A stretch of DNA of 64,000 bases, taken from assembly GCF_020616515.1 (NCBI RefSeq), contig NZ_CP085135.1:372001-436000 (forward strand), read 5' to 3'. The position numbers and the translations under genes were made by a program. The DNA comes from Mesorhizobium sp. PAMC28654 (lineage in GTDB: Bacteria > Pseudomonadota > Alphaproteobacteria > Rhizobiales > Rhizobiaceae). Below are positions 53,270-61,253 of the stretch, in pieces (the first letter of the stretch is position 1; each line of letters opens with the position of its first letter). The notes under the pieces were generated by a model that saw only the letters and a program-made list of their open reading frames with translations, did not search any database and was not told where the DNA came from.

Positions 53270-54808
53270 ATGGGCACCGGGAAGAGACCATCAACCCCGT
53301 GGCGTCGCAATATTGCCGATGCACGGGCTTTCTTTCTAAACGACTATGGGCAGACGCTCTTCCCGTTAAAAACCAATCGATTTCTGGCGGAATTTGGCTT
53401 CGACCAATTGCGGGACTTCGGGCTCTCTGCCGCAGAAGCCGTTGAAAAAGCGGCCTTTCTGCCGCAGCGAAACGTGTCAGCGCTAAAGGCAGGTTGGCAC
53501 CAGAGAAGAACGGTGAAGTTGGACCCGGTCGCAGAGGCTTTTATCTACGATTTCATGTTCCGAAATCGAGGTTTGATAAGAGGTGCCATCTCAACTGAGC
53601 GAGAGTGCTACGGCTATACATTTAGAGAGGGCGCACCGCTGAGCCCCACTTTCTCCTACAGGGGCTTCAAAGGCGCAAAAAGCGAGTATTCAGCTAAGTT
53701 TGAGCATAGTCTATCGTTTGATATTTCCTCCTATTTCAACTCCATTTATCATCATGATTTGCCGGAATGGGCTGAAGATCGGGGGTTTTCTGGAGATGAT
53801 GTTGTTCTCCTTGGACGATTTTTGCGAGAAATCAAGTCTGGCCGAAGCATTGATTGCCTTCCGCAAGGCCTGTATCCTACAAAAATGATCGGTAACGATT
53901 TTTTGAAATTCATTGATAATTCGGTTCGTCTAAAATCACCAAAGTTAATCAGGTTTATGGACGACATAGTCATTTTCTCTGATAATAAGTCTGACTTGCT
54001 CTCCGATTTCTACTTGATTCAGGACTTACTTGGACAACGGGGATTGTCTATTAATTCTGCAAAGACGAAAACTTCGGAGGAAGAGCAGGATGTCGCCGTT
54101 ACCGTTGACGATGTTAAAAGAGGCCTGCTCAGGAAGAGGCGCTCGGTGATTTCAAAGGGCTATTCACAAGATGACGACGACGACGAAAAGGAAACGCTTG
54201 GAGTCGTTCGTAATCTGACGGGCAAAGAGGTTGCCCGTCTACAAGAAATGTTGAAGGAACCACATCTGGAGGAGGAAGATGCAGAGTTAATACTTACGCT
54301 TATGGGCGAGCATTCGTCTGACGTATTGGCGAGATTTGATGATCTTTTGGGGGATTTTCCGAATCTATCGAAAAGCCTTTATAGTTTCTGCAAACATATA
54401 TCGGATCGGGAATATTTGGCTGAGGCTGTTTTAGGTTTTTTGAATAAAGCCGCATTTGTTCCAGAATTTCAATTGTTTTGGATCGCCATGATTTTAGACG
54501 ATTATCTATTAAGAACAAAAAAGGCGGGCGCAATCATAGCCAAACTGATTGTGCACCCGCAGTCGACCCCCATTACTGTTGCGAAGTTACTGGAGATTCC
54601 AACTTCGAATTTTGGGCTGCCCGAGCTACGGACTGAACACCTGCGGGAAGGCAAGTCAGATTGGCTTGCATGGTCAGCGGCTGTGGGTTCCCGGGCTGCA
54701 CCGAAAGGGGCCAGAAATCAGATGCTAAAATACTACAGACACGGATCGCCGATGAATTCGGTGATCGCCGATATCGTATCGTCTTATGATGCCAGCGTGT
54801 TTGATTAA
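53270..54808 (+). CDS. Abi/UG-type (defence-associated) reverse transcriptase
   Basis: Encodes 512 aa. Palm motifs: SLSFDISSYFNSIYH with D151 (motif A), CLPQGLYPTKMIGNDFLKFI (motif B, LPQG at 197-200), RFMDDIVIFSD with D231-D232 (motif C), and GLSINSAKTK (motif D region). So it keeps all catalytic Asp. There is no maturase X or endonuclease domain of group II introns. Instead about 250 residues of alpha-helical repeats follow (LLGDFPNLSKSLYSFCKHIS, IAMILDDYLLRTKKAGAIIA), the mark of Abi/UG defence enzymes. The exact subgroup is not assigned. Low GC relative to host. Confidence 0.85.
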   Translation: MGTGKRPSTPWRRNIADARAFFLNDYGQTLFPLKTNRFLAEFGFDQLRDFGLSAAEAVEKAAFLPQRNVSALKAGWHQRRTVKLDPVAEAFIYDFMFRNRGLIRGAISTERECYGYTFREGAPLSPTFSYRGFKGAKSEYSAKFEHSLSFDISSYFNSIYHHDLPEWAEDRGFSGDDVVLLGRFLREIKSGRSIDCLPQGLYPTKMIGNDFLKFIDNSVRLKSPKLIRFMDDIVIFSDNKSDLLSDFYLIQDLLGQRGLSINSAKTKTSEEEQDVAVTVDDVKRGLLRKRRSVISKGYSQDDDDDEKETLGVVRNLTGKEVARLQEMLKEPHLEEEDAELILTLMGEHSSDVLARFDDLLGDFPNLSKSLYSFCKHISDREYLAEAVLGFLNKAAFVPEFQLFWIAMILDDYLLRTKKAGAIIAKLIVHPQSTPITVAKLLEIPTSNFGLPELRTEHLREGKSDWLAWSAAVGSRAAPKGARNQMLKYYRHGSPMNSVIADIVSSYDASVFD

Positions 54809-54832
54809 GCTGAGCGAGGGAAGGGTACAGCA

Positions 54833-55051
54833 GTGAATGCCATTTCTGCACTGATCGGGATCCTGGCGCTCATTGCGGCGCTTGTTGCGTTCATACCACT
54901 TGTAGGATGGTTGAATTGGCTCGTGATACCCGTGGCGGTGATTGGTCTCGTATTGGGGCTGTTTTCTAAAAATACGACGGGCCGAAACATCAATATCGTT
55001 GTCCTTCTTGTCTCGATGTTTCGGCTTTTCGTCGGAGGCGGGCTTCTATAG
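54833..55051 (+). CDS. Small three-helix membrane protein
   Basis: Encodes 72 aa, GTG start 24 bases after the reverse transcriptase stop with a GAGGGAAGGG site. Almost entirely hydrophobic: ALIGILALIAALVAFIPLVG, WLVIPVAVIGLVLGLFSK, and INIVVLLVSMFRLFVGGGLL. Tiny membrane proteins are common effectors in abortive-infection systems, but similar ones are also widespread housekeeping proteins. Cotranscription with the reverse transcriptase is likely from spacing. Confidence 0.65.
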   Translation: MNAISALIGILALIAALVAFIPLVGWLNWLVIPVAVIGLVLGLFSKNTTGRNINIVVLLVSMFRLFVGGGLL

Positions 55052-55077
55052 CTGGATGCCTGAACAGGAGGTCGCTT

Positions 55078-55548
55078 GTGTTCCTAAGAATGCTAATGTC
55101 TGCATCAATAGCTGTTGCAAGTTTGCCTTCGCCGGTGGCTGCTGATGAGATGAGGGGTTTCGTAACGCTCAAGGGAAAATGCGAGAGGCTGATAGTTTCC
55201 GGGAGGAACTTTTCGGTAGATTGTAATGGTCTAATTATGCAATCAATATACCGGTCTGGACGGACTGGTTTTACCGTAACTGTCGGTGACAAGGGAGTTG
55301 CGGTGACGTTCAGCGGAATGGAAGGTGTGAAGCCGGATGAAAATTCCCAGCTGCAAACTGTCGACCATCTTATATTTAATCTAGGTATCAAAGGCGTTGA
55401 GCCGTCGACTGAGAAAATACAGGGAAGTTGTTCTTACAGTAATCCGAACTTAGGTCCCACGAATATAAACTGTCAGGCGATTGACAAAAAAAGGAATGGG
55501 TACCTTCTTGAGTTTAGAACAGATGGGTCAGCTCCTACCTACAATTAA
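55078..55548 (+). CDS. Secreted protein of unknown function
   Basis: Encodes 156 aa. GTG 55078 follows a strong AGGAGGT site 5 bases upstream. Signal peptide LRMLMSASIAVASLPSPVAA; the mature part is beta-rich with four Cys (GKCERL, VDCNG, GSCSYS, INCQA) that may form two disulfides. No known domain. Confidence 0.6.
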   Translation: MFLRMLMSASIAVASLPSPVAADEMRGFVTLKGKCERLIVSGRNFSVDCNGLIMQSIYRSGRTGFTVTVGDKGVAVTFSGMEGVKPDENSQLQTVDHLIFNLGIKGVEPSTEKIQGSCSYSNPNLGPTNINCQAIDKKRNGYLLEFRTDGSAPTYN

Positions 55549-55645
55549 ATTTACGTGCCGGTAGAGGCCGAGAGCCGTGTCAAGGGCTATTCGCTGCTAG
55601 TCGGACTGGGGCCTAGGACGACCTGTCGTGGAGGGCCTCGCCCTA

Positions 55646-55987
55646 TCATGCCGAACGGGTTCTTTTTGCCAAAGCCTTTAGCTGTTCAATAGCAACATTC
55701 AAATCCCGGTCACTGAGTCCCGAGAGTATCAAGCCGGCTTGAATTTCAAGCGTCGCCCGTTGCTCAGATTGCGCCATATCGCCCTCCTGAAAGAAAACCC
55801 TTACAGGGACATCAAGCGCTCTGCCAAGACGCACAAGTGTCTCGAAATTTGGCCAATTCAGTCCTCTTTCCCATTGGGAGACGGAGTCAACAGACCTATC
55901 CGTCCGGAGCGCCAAATCGTCCTGCGTGAGCTCTCGCAACTTGCGGAGTTCCCTTAGAATCGTACCGAAGTTTTTGGTCGCTAACAT
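55646..55987 (-). CDS. Xre-family transcriptional regulator
   Basis: Encodes 113 aa from ATG 55987; a start 7 codons earlier is also possible. The N-terminal helix-turn-helix is classic: FGTILRELRKLRELTQDDLA then LRTDRSVDSVSQWERGLNWP. The C-terminus is a short helical region. It may regulate island genes; it is divergent from the next secreted-protein gene. Confidence 0.85.
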   Translation of the reverse strand: MLATKNFGTILRELRKLRELTQDDLALRTDRSVDSVSQWERGLNWPNFETLVRLGRALDVPVRVFFQEGDMAQSEQRATLEIQAGLILSGLSDRDLNVAIEQLKALAKRTRSA

Positions 55988-56143
55988 AGCGCAGCATTGC
56001 GCTGCCATCCTCTAGCCGTGAACCGAACAATGTCCGTCTAAAGCGTCATAAATCCGTAATAAATTACGGTTTCCTCATTGAGCAGCCGCCCCCACTCGGC
56101 TATGGAATTGGGCGTCAAGGCTGCACGAGAGACGGAGGCAAAA

Positions 56144-56641
56144 ATGGCGTTGTTGAATTTCACGACCAAAATAGTGCTGGCGGTATCTTTGGTCAGCATC
56201 GGTACGTTGTCTTTTGCGGCCGATGGCGACCATACCTCTTGGCGGGGCACCTTCTTGGGGCAGAGCAGGGGGGATGTGGTAAAAGCTCTTGAGGGAAAAC
56301 TTGTGACGACAGAAGATGATTTTGCAGGTGATCCGCAAATACAAGCTATCGGAAAATCACATGAACGGTGTGGAACATTTGATCTTAGGAATGATATTGT
56401 TGTTAGAATGAATTTGAATCCATGCTTCTTCGATATATATGATAATATATCTGACAGAGATTTTGCAAAAATACTTTTGAACCATTACGATATTTCCTCT
56501 TTTGAGCCTGAGCCGACGCAAATGAGTGGTGTATCTATAGTCTACAAAGGGAATACAACCCACGGGGAATCGCTGACAGTATTTGAGCAGATTGGGACAA
56601 TTTCTGTTACCGTTGAGCCTGAACCGAAAGGTGAGTTTTGA
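56144..56641 (+). CDS. Secreted protein of unknown function
   Basis: Encodes 165 aa. ATG 56144 has GGAGG 6 bases upstream and starts a signal peptide (ALLNFTTKIVLAVSLVSIGTL then SFA). The mature part has GTFLGQSRGDVVKALEGKLV and two Cys (ERCGTF, NPCFFD). AT-rich coding in the second half is unlike the host chromosome. Function unknown. Confidence 0.6.
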   Translation: MALLNFTTKIVLAVSLVSIGTLSFAADGDHTSWRGTFLGQSRGDVVKALEGKLVTTEDDFAGDPQIQAIGKSHERCGTFDLRNDIVVRMNLNPCFFDIYDNISDRDFAKILLNHYDISSFEPEPTQMSGVSIVYKGNTTHGESLTVFEQIGTISVTVEPEPKGEF

Positions 56642-56785
56642 AAGGGGGCAACACCAACGGCTTCTTATGTGTAATTGCAAAGTGGGGCGTCAAGATACAC
56701 TAGGAAAATTAGGTGCGTAGCCAACCATCAAACTGGCGAATGATCGGAGTGCGCCTGCTTTGCGCTAACGCACTCCCAATGGTTT

Positions 56786-57628
56786 TCATAGGCCAAACAA
56801 AAATTGCTTGTTCAAGCCCTGAATCTCCGAATCAATCTTGGCCAAGTTATCTATATCTGGCCAGTCTTTCCCTGAATTGGAGTCGTTCCATGCCTTCATG
56901 AGATATTTGCAAAGTACGCCGTCATTGTATCGTCCCGGCGAAGATGCAAAATATTCATAAAGTCTGTTGAACGGGTTTCCTTCCGGCTCTTTCGAATTTC
57001 CAATCAGGGCCTGAAAAACTTTCTGGACGCCTTCCTCTGCATCGCTTTGCCCCTGTGACAGTTGTTGAAGGGCATAGCAAAATGCGACGGTAAATCGTGC
57101 GGGAAAATCCGTCTCTCTCCAGAAATCTCTAATGGCGGATTCGATATCTGGATGGGCATTCAGAATGTCTGAGATCTTTGAGCTTCCAAGCGTTACGCTT
57201 GAATGCTCGCCGCACAGGAAAGCTACGAGGCGTGCAACTTGCACGCACTTGTTGGGTTTGCTGAAGCCGGCGATAGTCGCCATATGCGCTGGAGTTCTTC
57301 GAACGCCCACATCCACGTGACTTGCTTTTGTATCGTCTTCGTCACGAACAATCCAGAAATACTGGGATCGTCCGGAACGTTCAATTGCTTTGAGTCTGTG
57401 CTGTCCGTCAATTACGCAACTCGTGGACGAGAGCAGACGTATCGTATTGTTTGATACGATGGAAGAATCCCACCTTCCCTCCTTCATATCGGCTGCATAG
57501 AGCCGAACGGCATTGCGATTTATCTGGCGCTTGTTGCCTGGAATTGAAAGAAGCTGTTTTGCTCGCTCCGGTGATATGAGTTCCTGTTCGAACTTTTCGA
57601 TTTCAGGTTTGATCATTTCGTTTTGCAT
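56786..57628 (-). CDS. ParB/Srx-like DGQHR-type protein
   Basis: Encodes 280 aa from ATG 57628. The central motif SCVIDGQHRLKAIERSG is the ParB/sulfiredoxin-fold nucleotide-binding signature. It is preceded by KRQINRNAVRLYAADMKEGR, typical of phage and island ParB-like proteins, and followed by a helical C-terminal half. There is no partner parA, so a role in partition is unlikely. Related proteins act in DNA modification or defence. It is the last gene before the right junction. Confidence 0.72.
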   Translation of the reverse strand: MQNEMIKPEIEKFEQELISPERAKQLLSIPGNKRQINRNAVRLYAADMKEGRWDSSIVSNNTIRLLSSTSCVIDGQHRLKAIERSGRSQYFWIVRDEDDTKASHVDVGVRRTPAHMATIAGFSKPNKCVQVARLVAFLCGEHSSVTLGSSKISDILNAHPDIESAIRDFWRETDFPARFTVAFCYALQQLSQGQSDAEEGVQKVFQALIGNSKEPEGNPFNRLYEYFASSPGRYNDGVLCKYLMKAWNDSNSGKDWPDIDNLAKIDSEIQGLNKQFLFGL

Positions 57629-58091
57629 TTTACTGTGCCCTTGTTTGCATCGCTTGTTTGCGATGTTTGGGCATTTAGAGAAGCGGCTCGGGCGTTTCAA
57701 CCCCATCAGAAATGTATAGTTCGTCTACATGATTCTATAATCAAAAAAAGATTGTTTGAATTTCTATTAATCGCTACGGGAATGTTTTTATGATGCGAGG
57801 TCAAAACAAGGGATTGTTCGTTTCTATTCAAGGATTGTTATTTTCTATATGTCGGAAGTCGGCATGTATAGGAATATATTCTTTCCTCAATCGTGGCCGC
57901 AGCTTGCGCTTCAAACCGAGAATGCGCCACCGGACGTTGCCCACAAGCAGGCGTTTCATGACAATCGGTTTAATCAAGAAGCCGGGCGACAGGTCGGAAT
58001 CCGTTCGAATGATGACCGCCATGTTGGCCTTTCGGCGCTCGCTGGATTGCGTCGGAAACCAATGAATGCATGATGTTCAATTGACTGTTGT
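57629..58091. other. AT-rich region to the right island end; repeated motif, no gene
   Basis: It contains three copies of a GATTGTT-N2/3-TTTCTAT motif at 57750-57768, 57811-57828 and 57832-57848. They are upstream of the divergent ParB-like gene and near the right junction, so they could be operator or recombination accessory sites. No convincing open frame. Confidence 0.5.
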
Positions 58092-58096
58092 CGGGT
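58092..58096. other. attR core (CGGGT)
   Basis: Right junction. Element sequence TTGACTGTTGT lies to its left and glycosylase sequence (TATTGAGCAG) to its right. Excision by recombination with 41529-41533 would remove 16,563 bp and rebuild the gene. Confidence 0.65.
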
Positions 58097-58634
58097 TATT
58101 GAGCAGAAATGGCCTGGCTTCGAGGAAGCGTTTCTAGGCTTCGAGCCGAAGCGTTTGTTGTTCCAGCCCGATGATTTCTGGCACGATCTGACCGCCGACA
58201 AGCGCATCGTGCGCAATCCGCAGAAGATCAAATCCGTTCGTGATAACGCTGCCTTCGTCGAGCGTGTGTCGAAGGAGCATGGCGGATTTGGCAAGTTCCT
58301 TGCGCAATGGCCGGCTGATGATCAGGTCGGGCTGATGGCCTATCTGGGCAAGCATGGCAGCCGCCTCGGCGGCAATACCGGCCAGTATTTTCTGCGCTGG
58401 CTGAACTGGGACGCCTTTCTCATTTCAGGCGATATGTCGGCCGCGCTGCGCGACGCCGGTCTCGACATCGCCGAAAGCCCGACGTCGAAGAAGGACCTTG
58501 ACAAGATCCAGGCCCAGGTCGACGTCTGGGCAGCGGAAACCGGCCTGTCGCGCCGGCATATTTCGCGGATCCTGGCGATGTCGATCGGCGAGAACCATTC
58601 GCCGGAATCGCTGCGCGAATATATGGGCGAGTAG
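58092..58634 (+). pseudogene. DNA-3-methyladenine glycosylase I, 3' part (cut by island)
   Basis: Begins at the attR core CGGGT (58092-58096) and continues VIEQKWPGFEEAFLGFEPKR, LLFQPDDFWHDLTADKRIVR, FLRWLNWDAFLISGDMSAAL to ARNP-type C-terminus ISRILAMSIGENHSPESLRE. It codes for the 180 C-terminal residues, including most of the helix-hairpin-helix-type catalytic region. The frame is exactly that of the 5' part at 41358-41528. No good start of its own, so probably silent unless the island excises. Confidence 0.85.
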
Positions 58635-58720
58635 GCCGCGATCGACATTCCTTCGATCTGTCCGGGTGGTCCAAACGAACGCCATTGCCCGGCGAATTCC
58701 GCCGCGCTAAACCCGCTGAC

Positions 58721-60403
58721 ATGACCAAGAAGACCGCTCCCGATATCCTGCGCATCGCTGTCGCCCAGCTCAATCCGACTGTCGGCGATATTGCCGGCAA
58801 CCTCGCCAAGGCGCGCGAGGCGAGGGCGGATGCCGCCCGCCAGGGCGCGGACATCGTCCTCTTCACCGAGCTTTTCCTTGCCGGTTATCCGCCAGAGGAT
58901 CTGGTGCTGAAGCCGGCGTTCCTCAGGGCGTGCGAGCGGGCGGCGGAAGATTTTGCCGGGGATACCGCCGATGGCGGGCCGGGCGTCATCATCGGCACGC
59001 CATTGAAGCGCAAGAGCGGGACGCACAATTCGATCATTGTTGCAGACGGCGGCAAGATCCTTGCCGAGCGCTACAAGCTCGACCTGCCGAACTACGGTGA
59101 ATTCGACGAGAAGCGCGTCTTCCAGGCCGGGCCGGAGATCCAGGGGCCGGTCAATTTCCGCGGCGTAAGGCTGGGAATTCCGATCTGCGAGGATATCTGG
59201 GGCGATGTCGCCATCTGCGAAACGCTGGCCGAGAGCGGGGCGGAGATCCTGCTGGTGCCGAACGGCTCGCCCTATTATCGCGCCAAGATCGACGTTCGGC
59301 ACCAGGTTGTCATTCGACAGGTTATCGAGTGCGGGTTGCCGATCATCTATGCCAACCAGCTTGGCGGCCAGGACGAACTGATCTTCGACGGTGCGTCCTT
59401 CGCCATCGGTGCCGACAAGACGCTGGCCTTCCAGATGAGCCAGTTCGAGGAAGCCGTCGACGTCACCACCTGGAAGAGACAAGCCGATCATTGGGTCTGT
59501 TCGGAAGGACCGATGTCCAAAATCCCGGACAAGGAGGAGGCCGACTACCGCGCCTGCATGCTGGGACTGCGCGACTACGTCAACAAGAACGGCTTCAAGA
59601 ATGTCGTGCTCGGCCTGTCCGGCGGTATCGATTCGGCGATCTGCGCCGCACTTGCCGTCGATGCGCTTGGCGAGGAGCGGCTGCGGGCCGTGATGATGCC
59701 CTATCGCTATACGTCGAAGGATTCGTTGAAGGACGCCGAGGACTGCGCCCGCGCGCTCGGCTGCCGCTATGACATCGTGCCGATCTTCGAGCCGGTCGAA
59801 GGGTTCATGCATGCGCTGACGCAGCTTTTCGAGGGCACCAAGGAAGGCATTACCGAGGAGAACCTGCAAAGTCGTGCGCGCGGCACCATCCTGATGGCGA
59901 TCTCCAACAAGTTCGGCTCGATGGTCGTCACCACCGGCAACAAGAGCGAAATGTCGGTCGGCTACGCCACGCTCTATGGCGACATGAATGGCGGCTTCAA
60001 TCCGATCAAGGACCTCTACAAGATGCAGGTCTACGCGCTGTCGCGCTGGCGCAATTCGCATGTGCCGCCGGGTGCGCTAGGTCCCTCGGGCGAAGTGATC
60101 CCGAGCAACATCATCGACAAGGCGCCATCGGCGGAGTTGCGCGAGAACCAGACCGACCAGGATTCACTGCCGCCCTATCCGGTGCTCGACGACATCCTCG
60201 AATGCCTGGTCGAAAACGAGATGGGCGTCGACGACATCGTCGCGCGCGGCCACGACCGGGCGACGGTTACGCGCATCGAGCATCTGCTCTACATAGCCGA
60301 GTACAAGCGCCGGCAGGCCGCACCCGGAGTGAAGATCACCAGGAAGAATTTTGGTCGCGACCGCCGCTATCCGATCACCAACCGGTTCAGGGATCGCGGA
60401 TAG
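58721..60403 (+). CDS. nadE: NAD+ synthase (glutamine-hydrolysing)
   Basis: Encodes 560 aa, ATG 58721. The N-terminal nitrilase-fold amidase has the catalytic Glu (FTELFLAGYPPED), Lys (KLDLPNYGEFDEKR) and Cys (GIPICEDIWGD). The C-terminal NAD synthetase has the P-loop LGLSGGIDSAICAALAVDA. It converts deamido-NAD+ to NAD+ using glutamine. Normal length. Confidence 0.95.
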   Translation: MTKKTAPDILRIAVAQLNPTVGDIAGNLAKAREARADAARQGADIVLFTELFLAGYPPEDLVLKPAFLRACERAAEDFAGDTADGGPGVIIGTPLKRKSGTHNSIIVADGGKILAERYKLDLPNYGEFDEKRVFQAGPEIQGPVNFRGVRLGIPICEDIWGDVAICETLAESGAEILLVPNGSPYYRAKIDVRHQVVIRQVIECGLPIIYANQLGGQDELIFDGASFAIGADKTLAFQMSQFEEAVDVTTWKRQADHWVCSEGPMSKIPDKEEADYRACMLGLRDYVNKNGFKNVVLGLSGGIDSAICAALAVDALGEERLRAVMMPYRYTSKDSLKDAEDCARALGCRYDIVPIFEPVEGFMHALTQLFEGTKEGITEENLQSRARGTILMAISNKFGSMVVTTGNKSEMSVGYATLYGDMNGGFNPIKDLYKMQVYALSRWRNSHVPPGALGPSGEVIPSNIIDKAPSAELRENQTDQDSLPPYPVLDDILECLVENEMGVDDIVARGHDRATVTRIEHLLYIAEYKRRQAAPGVKITRKNFGRDRRYPITNRFRDRG

Positions 60404-60453
60404 GCGCTTTCTCAAGCGTCCAGCCGAGCCTTCCGTCCGGATGAGGGTGTGCC

Positions 60454-60864
60454 ATGTCCGACTATGAAATCAGCTTCGACGTTTTCCGCATCGATTTCCG
60501 GGTGACATCCGACAGGTTGATGGCAAGCTACTGGGGCGCCGGGCGCACCGATGACATCCATCGCCGCGCCTTTGCCAATTCGCTTTCCGTCGGCGCCTAC
60601 ATCGACGGAGGCCAGGTCGGTTTCGGCCGGGCGATCACAGACCGCACGGTGTTCGCCTATCTCGCCGATATCATCGTCTGGCCCGAACATCGCGGGCAGG
60701 GCATAGGAATGCGCATGGTTCGAGCCCTCATCGACCATCCGGATCTCAGGAGTGTCTGCCACTGGAGCCTATCGACCAGCGATGCGCACGGGCTTTACGA
60801 AAAGCTCGGCTTCAAGCCCTCTATGGATGGCCGCTACATGCGGTTCGATCGCGTTCCGGAGTGA
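60454..60864 (+). CDS. GNAT family N-acetyltransferase
   Basis: Encodes 136 aa. The acetyl-CoA loop is seen as DIIVWPEHRGQGIGMRMVRA (motif A R-G-x-G-x-G/A variant), followed by SDAHGLYEKLGFKPS (motif B). Substrate unknown. It follows nadE by 50 bases. Confidence 0.88.
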   Translation: MSDYEISFDVFRIDFRVTSDRLMASYWGAGRTDDIHRRAFANSLSVGAYIDGGQVGFGRAITDRTVFAYLADIIVWPEHRGQGIGMRMVRALIDHPDLRSVCHWSLSTSDAHGLYEKLGFKPSMDGRYMRFDRVPE

Positions 60865-61253
60865 GGACCGCGACGACGGTGTACAACCCGTCGTTGTTGC
60901 AAAACAATCTCAATGGTTGGCACAGTTGCACTTTTGGCGTGCGCTCGTCTTGGCGATGCCCGGAGGAATCTCTATAAAAGCGTCTCCGCGATTCTTTGCG
61001 GGAGGTCCGAATGGCAGTATTTGAAATGGTAATGCGAGGCCGCGAAGCTTAGGTCTCCACCGGCGTACCACGAAGGTCATGCCTTCGTGCGCGAGCCGGA
61101 TTGAGAACAGGCTTATGCCGATGCCGGTCGCCGCCCGATTACGGGCGAGTCGCCAAATACGCCACTCCGCATTCTAGGCAATCCTTAGCCTTTTCGCGGT
61201 TCTTCAATTTTCGAACTTAATGGGACCGGGCTCTTTTGCGCCCGAATGACATC
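60865..61253. other. Intergenic stretch, no gene recognised
   Basis: About 390 bases between the acetyltransferase and the ABC exporter, presumably with the exporter promoter. No RNA gene or protein-like frame was recognised. Confidence 0.5.

Larger units (their letters stand above)
41529..58096. mobile_element. 16.56-kb integrated island (large serine recombinase element)
   Basis: The ends are fixed by the split glycosylase gene. The shared core CGGGT occurs at 41529-41533 and 58092-58096. A 623-aa large serine recombinase starts 83 bases inside the left end. Internal genes have visibly lower GC and more AT-rich intergenic DNA than flanking chromosome. There are no phage structural or conjugation genes, so it looks like a cargo island or a decayed prophage/ICE carrying accessory, probably defence, genes. 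Both an IS5-type and an IS3-type insertion sequence have entered it. Confidence 0.85.

Noticed and set aside
53270..54808. Group II intron or retron reverse transcriptase
   Set aside because: No maturase X or endonuclease domain, no intron RNA domains nearby, and no retron msr/msd signature recognised. The long helical C-terminus fits Abi/UG types better.
41529..58096. Intact prophage or conjugative element
   Set aside because: No capsid, terminase, tail, relaxase or type IV secretion genes are present in the interval.
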